Source: Qipengyuania_B sp965214525 (GTDB taxonomy: Bacteria > Pseudomonadota > Alphaproteobacteria > Sphingomonadales > Sphingomonadaceae). From it: 24,643 nt of DNA. A program made the translations under genes and the position numbers. Below the pieces are notes generated by a model. The model was not told the DNA's origin and searched no databases. It saw nothing but the letters and a program-made list of their open reading frames with translations. Positions 8,371 through 15,625 of this stretch are shown in pieces. Location: contig CBDCCB010000007.1 of NCBI GenBank assembly GCA_965214525.1, positions 1-24,643 of the forward strand. Direction: 5' to 3'. Position 1 is the first letter of the stretch. Every line of letters begins with the position of its first letter.

Positions 8371-9873
8371 TCAGGCCGTCCGTTCTCCCGGAACCTCGAC
8401 ACGCGCCATCGCGATCGCCGCCAGCACCAGCGTCGCGGCAGCAAAGGCCATGGTCCAGATAGGGTCTGCCGGAAAGAACGCCTGCATGATCGATCCCATG
8501 ACCGTCGCGACCAGTAGTTGCGGCACCACCACGAATACGTTGAACAAACCCATGAAGATGCCAAGCTTGGCCTGGGGAAGACTGGAGGCGAGGATCGCGT
8601 ACGGCATCGCCAGGATCGAGGCCCAGGCGATGCCGATGCCGATTTCGCTCGCGATAAGCCATTGGGGATCGCGAATGACGAAGAAGCTGGCGAAACCCAA
8701 TGCGCCGCACAAGAGCCCGAAAATATGCGTTCTGGCTTTCCCGAATTTGCGGGCGACCAGGGGAAGGATGGTAAGGGCGGCCAAGGCGGCGATGCCGTTA
8801 TATACCGCGAACAGGATGCCGACCCAGTTCCCCGCTTCCTGATAGGCCGCGCTGTTCGGATCGGCAGAACCGTAGAAATATTGCGCGACGACCGGAGTTG
8901 TGTTGATCCACATGATGAACAGCGCGGACCAGCTGAAGAACTGCACCAGCGCCAAACGCTTCATGATGTCGGGCATGCCCGAGAAGTCGCCGACGATCGC
9001 CGTCAGCATGCCCGCCCCCTGGCCACGCTTCGCCAGCGAGATCGCCGCCGCGCTTACGATGCCGTAGGTCGCGAGCAGGCCAGCCAAAAGGTACATTTCC
9101 TTCTCGAGATCGAGCCCATTTACAAGCAACGCGATCAGGGCGCCGGCCGCGATCCACACAAGGCAGCTTCGATAGGTCTTGCTTGCCAGCGCGCGGATTG
9201 GCGGAGTATCGGGTTCGGCGATCTCGCCGGCCGCGAATGCTTGCATCTCCTCGGGTGAATATTCGTTCGTCGCGATGACGGTCCATAACACTGCGATGAA
9301 AAGCGCGCCGGCACCCATCCAGAAACTGTACCGCACGGTTGCCGGTATCTCGCCGGGTGCCGCAACATTGGCGACCCCCCATTGATCGAGCAGCCAGGGG
9401 AAGATGGACCCTACGACCGCGCCCGCGCCGATGAAAGCCGTCTGCACCGCATAGCCGGCAGTGTGCTGGTCTTTGCGAAGCATGTCGCCGACGAATGCGC
9501 GAAACGGCTCCATCGAGACGTTGAGGCTGGCATCGAGCACCCATAACAACACCGCGGCCATCAACAGGATGTCCGACATGGGCATCAGGATCAACGAGAG
9601 AGCCGCAAGGAATGCGCCGATGAGAAAATAGGGACGACGACGTCCGATACGGCCGAGCCAGGTACGATCCGACAGATGCCCGATGATCGGCTGGACAAGC
9701 AGCCCCGTGAGCGGGGCCGCCACCCACAGCGCCGGCAGGTCGTCTATCGCACTGCCGAGCGATTGGAAGATGCGGCTCATATTGGCGTTTTGCAGGGCAA
9801 AACCGATCTGAATGCCAAAGAACCCGAAGCTGATATTGAACAAGCCGGCGAAACTCTGCTGCGGTTTCTCCAT
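8371..9873 (-). CDS. MFS sugar transporter (SLC45/GPH-like, probable maltose or maltodextrin importer)
   Basis: This is a roughly 500-residue, 12-segment major-facilitator protein for inner-membrane import of a sugar. Early on it carries the MFS loop-2/3 signature as GHLSDRTWLGRIGRRRP. It also has the FGxxGIQIGFALQNANMSRIFQ-type first helix seen in sphingomonad and Caulobacter transporters beside maltose-receptor genes, which resemble the eukaryotic SLC45 sucrose transporters. I chose the ATG at 9873 over the TTG three codons upstream because a GAGGGA ribosome site at 9885-9890 lies about 11 nt before the ATG but only 2 nt from the TTG. The gene follows lacI on the same strand with a ~111-nt gap and faces away from the receptor operon. 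The Caulobacter maltose locus (receptor malA, regulator malI, transporter malY) has a similar set. Maltose as substrate is inferred from context. Confidence 0.88.
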   Translation of the reverse strand: MEKPQQSFAGLFNISFGFFGIQIGFALQNANMSRIFQSLGSAIDDLPALWVAAPLTGLLVQPIIGHLSDRTWLGRIGRRRPYFLIGAFLAALSLILMPMSDILLMAAVLLWVLDASLNVSMEPFRAFVGDMLRKDQHTAGYAVQTAFIGAGAVVGSIFPWLLDQWGVANVAAPGEIPATVRYSFWMGAGALFIAVLWTVIATNEYSPEEMQAFAAGEIAEPDTPPIRALASKTYRSCLVWIAAGALIALLVNGLDLEKEMYLLAGLLATYGIVSAAAISLAKRGQGAGMLTAIVGDFSGMPDIMKRLALVQFFSWSALFIMWINTTPVVAQYFYGSADPNSAAYQEAGNWVGILFAVYNGIAALAALTILPLVARKFGKARTHIFGLLCGALGFASFFVIRDPQWLIASEIGIGIAWASILAMPYAILASSLPQAKLGIFMGLFNVFVVVPQLLVATVMGSIMQAFFPADPIWTMAFAAATLVLAAIAMARVEVPGERTA

Positions 9874-9905
9874 GCTGCGCAATATCCCTCTCTAGAACGC
9901 GAAAC

Positions 9906-9923
9906 GAACCGCTTGTGCGGTTC
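9906..9923. promoter_or_regulatory. Perfect inverted repeat between lacI and the MFS gene
   Basis: Seven-base arms GAACCGC and GCGGTTC are separated by TTGT. The dyad lies 32 nt before the MFS start codon, in the only gap between lacI and the transporter gene. No T run follows on the minus strand, so a simple intrinsic terminator is unlikely. It could be a regulator site, or an RNA hairpin that partly separates the two genes. It lacks the central CG typical of LacI-family operators. Confidence 0.4.
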
Positions 9924-9984
9924 CGCCAAAGAGTAGCTGCCACGGTGCGTTCCAGCCGGCAAGCCTTCGCCCGTCAATTGCCCA

Positions 9985-11034
9985 TTACCCGCTGGGCATG
10001 CCGGTGCTTTCGCGCGCTACCAACTCGACCGGCAAGACCGTCGCGCCGCCCGGTCTCCCATCGAGCAAGCGCGCCAGTGTTTCGACCAGCAGGCTGCCGG
10101 CACGGGCGGTATCCTGCGTAATAGTGCTCAATGGCGGGCGGGTGTGGGCCGAGGCCGCGATGTTGTCGCATCCGATCACGGCAATATCGTCCGGCACCGC
10201 CCGCCCCCATTCGCGCAGCGCCCGCAAGGCACCCGTCGCGATAAGGTCGCTTCCGGCGAAGATCGCATCGAACGCCAGCCCTTCTTCCAACAAACCCATC
10301 GTCGCTTGATACCCGGCAAACTCCTCGTTCAGCGCATCGCGTTGCAATGCTGATTCCATCCGCACGCCAGCTTCCAGCAGAGCGGCGTTCAGCCCACCGA
10401 ACCGGGCCTCGAATTCCGGTGAGCGGGCGTCGGCCTGTCCCAGATAGACGATCCGTTTGCGACCCAGCGCCAGCAGATGCCGCCCGGCCAGACGCCCGGC
10501 TGCGTGATTGTCGGAACCGATGGCGATCCCCAGATCGCCTTCATCCACCGCCCCCCAGCGCACGAACTTGGTCCTCTGCGCCACCAATTGCTGAAGCCTT
10601 TCGCGATAGATCGTATAGTCGCCGTATCCCAGCAGGATCAGTCCGTCCGCCCGGTGGCTATCCTGATAGCGGGTGTGCCAGTCGTCCTCCATCCGCTGGA
10701 ACGAGATCAGCAGATCGTACCCCCTAGCGCCCGCCGCCTTGGTGATCGAACCCAGCATGGCAAGGAAGAAAGGATTGATCTTGCTGTCGTCCGGCGTCGG
10801 ATCCTCAAAGAACAGCAGGGCAATCGTGTTCGACCTCTGGCTGCGCAGCGAGGATGCGTTCTTGTCGACCGTATAATTGAGTTCGCGCGCGATCTGCTCG
10901 ATCTTCTCGCGCGTCGCCCGGCTGATCGATCGATCGCCTCGCAAAGCACGGCTGACGGTCGGCTGCGAAACCCCAGCCCGGTAGGCGATATCGAAGCTGG
11001 TAATCTTGCCGTTCGAGGAACGGTTCATACTCAT
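9985..11034 (-). CDS. LacI-family transcriptional regulator of the alpha-glucan locus
   Basis: The protein (349 residues, normal for the family) begins with a LacI helix-turn-helix at about residues 12-31 (FDIAYRAGVSQPTVSRALRG). A hinge follows (REKIEQIARELNYTVDKNA), then a periplasmic-binding-protein-like sugar domain with typical segments such as DGLILLGYGD, GRKRIVYLG, DAIFAGSDLIATGAL and DIAVIGCDNI. I chose the ATG at 11034; a longer open frame extends upstream, but it would run through the divergent promoter region and adds no LacI-like sequence. A GGGA-type ribosome site lies ~13 nt upstream, somewhat far. A second ATG two codons downstream is possible. The gene is divergent from the receptor operon and upstream of the MFS gene, as in other maltose-type loci. 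It probably represses these genes until a malto-oligosaccharide-derived sugar binds; the ligand is inferred. Confidence 0.92.
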   Translation of the reverse strand: MSMNRSSNGKITSFDIAYRAGVSQPTVSRALRGDRSISRATREKIEQIARELNYTVDKNASSLRSQRSNTIALLFFEDPTPDDSKINPFFLAMLGSITKAAGARGYDLLISFQRMEDDWHTRYQDSHRADGLILLGYGDYTIYRERLQQLVAQRTKFVRWGAVDEGDLGIAIGSDNHAAGRLAGRHLLALGRKRIVYLGQADARSPEFEARFGGLNAALLEAGVRMESALQRDALNEEFAGYQATMGLLEEGLAFDAIFAGSDLIATGALRALREWGRAVPDDIAVIGCDNIAASAHTRPPLSTITQDTARAGSLLVETLARLLDGRPGGATVLPVELVARESTGMPSG

Positions 11035-11135
11035 CTCGTCAAGATGCTCCCTGATCTGCCAACGCGTATCCACGATTCCGCCAACGCCCGCGTGCTGCCC
11101 AGAACTGTTGCAATAGTGTGACGCTTGCACCGGTT

Positions 11136-11146
11136 TGAACGGTTCA
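11136..11146. promoter_or_regulatory. Odd-centred dyad TGAACGGTTCA in the lacI-receptor intergenic region
   Basis: Arms TGAAC and GTTCA flank a single G. It lies just upstream of the stronger GCATACGTATGC palindrome, and the weak -35-like TTGAAC at 11135-11140 overlaps it. It may be a secondary regulator site or chance. LacI-family operators usually have an even centre on CG, which this lacks. Confidence 0.25.
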
Positions 11147-11157
11147 TCGCGCTTTAC

Positions 11158-11169
11158 GCATACGTATGC
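11158..11169. promoter_or_regulatory. Candidate LacI-type operator (12-bp perfect palindrome centred on CG)
   Basis: GCATACGTATGC is a perfect 12-bp palindrome with the central CG dinucleotide typical of LacI-family operators. It sits between the divergent lacI gene (124 nt from its ATG) and the TonB-dependent receptor gene (about 100 nt before its GTG). A weak promoter candidate fits over it for the receptor operon: TTGAAC at 11135-11140, 17 nt, then GCATAC at 11158-11163, so the palindrome would cover the -10. I found no second copy in the window. Operator function is inferred from position and symmetry. Confidence 0.5.
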
Positions 11170-11269
11170 CGTTAGTCGATTCCCGTTATCTCTGGCACGG
11201 TCTTGCGCAATCATAAGGCGGCCCTGTCCACAGGAACCGCAGACACCACCGGTTTTGGGAGAGATATAC

Positions 11270-14029
11270 GTGACGCAACGCAAGCTTCTTGCATCCTTGG
11301 CCAGTGGCACCGCCATGTCGCTTATGCTGATGGCCAACGCCGCGGGCGCGCAAGAGGCAACGGTGCAACCGCCCACCCCGGTGGAAGTGGGCGATGACGA
11401 AGGCGCGGCCCAGCCGGTCAATGACGATACCGATGTCATCGTCGTAACCGGATTCCGCGCCAGTCTCGAAAGCGCCGTCGCGGAAAAGCGCAATTCGGAC
11501 CTGATCGTCGAATCGGTATCGGCAGAGGATATCGGCAAGCTGCCGGACAATTCGATCGGCGAGGCTATCGCGCGCCTGCCTGGCCTGACCTCGCAACGTT
11601 TGAACGGTCGCGCGAATGTCGTCTCCATTCGCGGTTTCGGACCGGACTTTTCGCAAACCTTGCTGAACGGTCGCGAGCAGACTTCGCTGGGCGACCAGCG
11701 TGCGGTTGAATTCGACCAGTATCCCTCGGAAGTCGTCAATCAGGTCGTGGTCTACAAGTCGCCGAGCGCGGAACTAGTCGGCCAGGGTCTGGTCGGTACG
11801 ATCGACATCCGCACCGTCCGGCCACTCGATTACGGCAAGTCGGTTATCGCGATCGGTGCGCAAGGTTCCTACACCGACCTAGGCAAATTGAACGCCGGGT
11901 CAGAGGAATTCGGCTATCGCGCCAGCGCAACCTTCATCGATCAATTTGCGGACGACAGCATTGGCGTGTCACTGGCAGCCTCTTACGTCAGCGAACCGTA
12001 CCAGGTGCAGGAATTCAATGCCTGGGGCTATGCCGGGTTCAACGACGCGGCCTTGATCGGCGGCAACAAGAGCTTTGTCCAGTCGACCGACCTTCAGCGC
12101 CTTGGCCTTGCCGGAACCGTTCAATTCCAGGCGAGCGATAATCTTACCTTGACGGTCGACGGGTTCTATTCCGATTTCGATGACGATCAACTTCGCCGCG
12201 GCATCGAACTTCCCCTTGGTTTTGGCGGCGGGTTCGGTGTGTCGTTCGACGAAGACAGCGCCGTCATCGAAAACGGCGTGGTCGTCGGCGGCACGTTCAA
12301 CAACGTTCGGGGTGTGGTGCGCAACGACATCTTCCAGCGCAAGGCCGAACTGTATGCCGGTGGTTTCAACGCCTTGTGGGAAGGTGACGATGGTTGGAGC
12401 GCCTACTTCGACTTCGGCTATTCGCGCACCGACCGCAACGAACTGAACCTCGAAAGCTATTCGGGCACGGGTTACAATGGCGACGACACTGGCGAAGGCG
12501 CGGCGGCAACGATCGATTTCACCACCAGCGATACCGGAACGCTGTTCAATCCATCGCTGGACTATAGTGATCCGAGCCAGATTTTCCTGACTGATCCACT
12601 CGGCTGGGGCGGCGATCGCGTGCAGGCCGGTTATTACAACAACCGCATCATTGATGATGAGTTGTTCCAGTACCGCGTGCACGTGGAGAAGGAGATCGAC
12701 AGCTTCGTCTCGGCGATGAAGTTCGGGATGAACTACACCAATCGGGACAAGTCGCTGACGCCCGACGAGGCGTTCATCACCTTAGGTGGTGATCAGGAAC
12801 GCGCGATCCCGTCCGAATTCCTGCTGCGGCCGACGGATCTGACTTTCCTCGGGCTTGGTCCGATCGTCAGTTACGATGCCCGCGAGCTGATCGATGCAGG
12901 CGTGCTCGAGCTTGAGTTTCGCGACGGGACCGGCGGCGGCGACCAGGATGTTCTCAGCAAGCTCTATTCGATCAGCGAAGACTTGATGACGCTGTATCTT
13001 CAAGCCGACCTCGAACAGGATTTGGGCGCAGGTATGTTGACGGGGAATGTCGGCGTACAGGCCATCAATACCGATCAGAACTCGTCCGGTTTCGCGTTCG
13101 GGTCGAATGGCCCGCAAACCATCACGCTTGGAGACGATTACTGGGATGTTCTTCCAAGCTTGAACCTGTCCATGCGGTTCAACAGCGACCTGGTTTTGCG
13201 GTTCGCTGCCGCGCGCGAAATCATGCGGCCCCGGCTAGACGACATGCGCGTCTCGATCGGGTATGGCATCGATACGAGCGTACCGGGCGGCGTCATTCGG
13301 GGCGGCGGGGGCAACCCTTTCCTCCGCCCTTATCGAGCCAACGCAGTTGATTTCAACATCGAGAAATATTTTGGTGGCAGCGAAGGCTACGTGGCCCTGC
13401 AGTTGTTCTACAAGGACATCGAAAGTTTTATCTTCGGCGGACGGTTCGCGTTCGACTTTTCCGCATTGCCCCCGCCTCCCGGGATCGAGGGGTTTCCGGG
13501 CATCTCCCCTATCGGGACGCTTGACGCGCCCATCAATACGGGCGGCGGCGAATTGTATGGTGCGGAACTGGCAGCGACCCTGCCGTTCGACGTCTTTACC
13601 GAAACGCTTGACGGATTTGGCGTAACGGGCGGGGTCAGTTATACCGAAACCGGCGTAGAGGACGAAAACGGAAATGAGACGCAGATACCCGGCTATTCCA
13701 AATGGGTGGCCAATGGTACCGTATTCTTCGAGAAGTACGGCTTCAATGCCCGTGCCAGCGCGCGGCATCGTTCGACCTTCCTGGGCGACTTCACCGGTTT
13801 CGGGGGTACTCCGACAAGGCGCATAGCCAAGGGCGAGACCATTATCGACGCACAGATCGGTTACGAGTTCGGTGCGGGTATGATCGAAGGGCTGAGCATC
13901 TATCTGCAGGGCCAGAACCTTACCGACGAGCCGTTCGTCTCCATCGCCGGTGAGGGGCTTGACCGGCAAGTCATTGACTACCAGCAGTTCGGACGCCGTT
14001 TTCTCGCCGGTTTCACCTACAAGTTCTGA
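11270..14029 (+). CDS. TonB-dependent receptor (Caulobacter/Xanthomonas type), probable malto-oligosaccharide importer
   Basis: This outer-membrane barrel would take up malto-oligosaccharides with energy from TonB-ExbBD. I chose the GTG at 11270: a GGGAGAG ribosome site ends 6 nt before it, and the protein then opens with a clean signal peptide (residues 1-27, basic TQRK, hydrophobic core, ending ANAAGA before Gln28). A longer open frame begins at 11135, but its extra residues do not look like a signal peptide and would cover the operator region. The TonB box and start of the plug are at about residue 55 (DVIVVTGFRASLESA), followed by plug motifs such as LPDNSIGEAIARLPG and VSIRGFG. The barrel ends in FLAGFTYKF with a terminal Phe. 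The length (919 residues) and motifs fit the TonB-Xanth-Caul subfamily. The glucan substrate is inferred from the following GH13 and GH97 genes. First gene of the operon. Confidence 0.94.
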   Translation: MTQRKLLASLASGTAMSLMLMANAAGAQEATVQPPTPVEVGDDEGAAQPVNDDTDVIVVTGFRASLESAVAEKRNSDLIVESVSAEDIGKLPDNSIGEAIARLPGLTSQRLNGRANVVSIRGFGPDFSQTLLNGREQTSLGDQRAVEFDQYPSEVVNQVVVYKSPSAELVGQGLVGTIDIRTVRPLDYGKSVIAIGAQGSYTDLGKLNAGSEEFGYRASATFIDQFADDSIGVSLAASYVSEPYQVQEFNAWGYAGFNDAALIGGNKSFVQSTDLQRLGLAGTVQFQASDNLTLTVDGFYSDFDDDQLRRGIELPLGFGGGFGVSFDEDSAVIENGVVVGGTFNNVRGVVRNDIFQRKAELYAGGFNALWEGDDGWSAYFDFGYSRTDRNELNLESYSGTGYNGDDTGEGAAATIDFTTSDTGTLFNPSLDYSDPSQIFLTDPLGWGGDRVQAGYYNNRIIDDELFQYRVHVEKEIDSFVSAMKFGMNYTNRDKSLTPDEAFITLGGDQERAIPSEFLLRPTDLTFLGLGPIVSYDARELIDAGVLELEFRDGTGGGDQDVLSKLYSISEDLMTLYLQADLEQDLGAGMLTGNVGVQAINTDQNSSGFAFGSNGPQTITLGDDYWDVLPSLNLSMRFNSDLVLRFAAAREIMRPRLDDMRVSIGYGIDTSVPGGVIRGGGGNPFLRPYRANAVDFNIEKYFGGSEGYVALQLFYKDIESFIFGGRFAFDFSALPPPPGIEGFPGISPIGTLDAPINTGGGELYGAELAATLPFDVFTETLDGFGVTGGVSYTETGVEDENGNETQIPGYSKWVANGTVFFEKYGFNARASARHRSTFLGDFTGFGGTPTRRIAKGETIIDAQIGYEFGAGMIEGLSIYLQGQNLTDEPFVSIAGEGLDRQVIDYQQFGRRFLAGFTYKF

Positions 14030-14036
14030 TAGCGTC

Positions 14037-14072
14037 CGGCGAGGCAGGCGAGGTGGGTTGTTTGCCTCGCCG
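14037..14072 (+). promoter_or_regulatory. Stem-loop between the receptor and halogenase-1 genes
   Basis: A 10-bp perfect stem (CGGCGAGGCA with TGCCTCGCCG) encloses a 16-nt loop. The loop holds a second GGCGAGG that could pair with the same 3' arm, so two exclusive hairpins are possible. There is no T run. It begins 8 nt after the receptor stop. In such operons, hairpins after the receptor gene can stabilise its mRNA or attenuate downstream genes; the role here is inference. Confidence 0.5.
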
Positions 14073-14101
14073 CCCTCAAGCTGGAAGCAAGGGATAGCGC
14101 G

Positions 14102-15625
14102 ATGAGCGACACCCCTTCCACCATCGTAATCGCCGGTGGCGGTACCGCGGGTTGGATGGCGGCCGCAACGCTCGCCCGCTTTTCCGATCGGCGCATCGTG
14201 CTGATCGAAAGCGACGCGATCGGCACGATCGGCGTGGGCGAGGCGACGATCCCGCAGATCCGCCTGTTCAATGCAGCGCTTGGGTTCGATGAAGCAGAGT
14301 TCCTGCGCGAGACCAAGGGCAGTTTCAAGCTCGGGATCGAGTTTGCCGGGTGGAACGGGGATGGCAGCAGCTATCTTCATGCCTTTGGCTCCGTCGGGCA
14401 CGGGGCGGGCGCCCTGCCCTTCCATCATTACTGGCTGCGCGGGCAAAGGCTGGGTCTCGCTGCGCCGATCGGCCACTACAGCCTCAACGATCGGGCGGCG
14501 CGGGCGAACCGGATGCACCAATGGCACCGGCAGCCCGATCGGCAGGCGCCAAACATGCCCTGGGCCTATCATTTCGACGCTGCACTCTACGCCGCATATC
14601 TGCGTCGCTACTCCGAGGCCCGCAATGTCTCGCGGATCGAGGGGCGTATCCTGGATGTCCGCCGTGATGGCGAAAGCGGGGATATCGCGAGCCTGACGCT
14701 CGATGGCGACCGTGAGGTTGCCGGCGACCTCTTCCTCGATTGCACCGGCTTTGGCAGCCTGCTGCTGGGCGAGCAACTGGGCAACGAGTTTCGCGACTGG
14801 AGCGAATGGCTGCCGTGCGACCGGGCCATCGCGGTGCCGTGCGAAGCGAAAGGAGATTTCACGCCATACACCCGGGCGACGGCCCGCAAGGCCGGTTGGC
14901 AATGGCGCATCCCGCTACAGCACCGGGTGGGTAACGGCTATGTCTATTGCAGCGCGTTCCTGTCTGACGACGAGGCGGCAGCGACACTGCTGGCCAACCT
15001 CGATGCCGAACCGATCGGCGATCCGCGGCAGTTGCGCTTCTCTACCGGCATGCGATACGAACAATGGTCGCACAATTGCCTGGCGCTGGGCCTGGCTGCC
15101 GGGTTCATGGAACCGCTGGAATCGACCAGTATCCACCTCGTGCAGTCCTCCATTGCCCGGTTCCTGCAGATGCTGCCCGCCGGCCGTCCCGTCCAGGCCA
15201 TGCGTGACGCGTTCAACGCGCAGGCCCGCTTCGAATGGACCCGCATCCGCGACTTCCTCATCCTCCATTACCGGGCTAATGGACGGACGGGCGATCCGTT
15301 CTGGGATCGCTGTCGCGCGATGGCCTTGCCTGATACGCTGAATGCCAAGATCGACCAGTTTCGCGCCACCGGCTACATCCATCGCGAACATGAGGAATTG
15401 TTTACCGAAGCCGGCTGGCTGCAGGTGATGATCGGACAGGGGATCATGCCGGAAAGCCACAATCCGCTGGCCGACACCTTGCCCGAAGCCGAACTTCGCG
15501 CGATGCTGGTCGGCATTGTTGATCGCCATCGCCAGACGGTCTTGCAGATGCCGAGCCACGCTGAGTTCCTGCGTGGCCACATCCTGCCCCGCCCGCAAAA
15601 CGTATCCACAAGGATTGCCCGATGA
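14102..15625 (+). CDS. Flavin-dependent tryptophan-halogenase-like protein 1
   Basis: This is a 507-residue protein of the PrnA/RebH-like family, which uses FADH2, O2 and halide to make a hypohalous species held near a catalytic Lys. Visible features are the FAD-binding GGGTAGW (residues 12-18), Lys76 in SFKLGIEF (matches catalytic Lys79 of PrnA), WQWRIP at 266-271 (the WxWxIP halogenase motif), and FMEPLEST with Glu340 (matches PrnA Glu346). In the halide-binding loop, the S-T-G of PrnA reads S-T-S. An AAGGG-like ribosome site precedes the ATG. The stop overlaps the amylase ATG by four bases. No flavin reductase gene lies nearby. Related proteins sit beside TonB receptors in Caulobacterales, Xanthomonads and Sphingomonads, and a few of them halogenate indole in vitro; the natural substrate is not known. 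It may be a halogenase or a monooxygenase acting in glucan sensing or uptake. Confidence 0.88.
   Translation: MSDTPSTIVIAGGGTAGWMAAATLARFSDRRIVLIESDAIGTIGVGEATIPQIRLFNAALGFDEAEFLRETKGSFKLGIEFAGWNGDGSSYLHAFGSVGHGAGALPFHHYWLRGQRLGLAAPIGHYSLNDRAARANRMHQWHRQPDRQAPNMPWAYHFDAALYAAYLRRYSEARNVSRIEGRILDVRRDGESGDIASLTLDGDREVAGDLFLDCTGFGSLLLGEQLGNEFRDWSEWLPCDRAIAVPCEAKGDFTPYTRATARKAGWQWRIPLQHRVGNGYVYCSAFLSDDEAAATLLANLDAEPIGDPRQLRFSTGMRYEQWSHNCLALGLAAGFMEPLESTSIHLVQSSIARFLQMLPAGRPVQAMRDAFNAQARFEWTRIRDFLILHYRANGRTGDPFWDRCRAMALPDTLNAKIDQFRATGYIHREHEELFTEAGWLQVMIGQGIMPESHNPLADTLPEAELRAMLVGIVDRHRQTVLQMPSHAEFLRGHILPRPQNVSTRIAR

Noticed and set aside
11193..11206. Sigma-54-like TGGCAC...TTGC before the receptor gene
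   Set aside because: The two elements are 4 nt apart instead of 5, so the GG to GC spacing is one base short of what sigma-54 needs.
11035..11739. Upstream extension of the LacI open frame
   Set aside because: The added 235 codons run through the promoter region and into the receptor gene; the LacI domain begins right after the ATG at 11034.
13235..14902. 555-codon minus-strand open frame across the receptor and halogenase 1
   Set aside because: It spans two real genes and their gap on the other strand, with low-complexity basic sequence and no motif.
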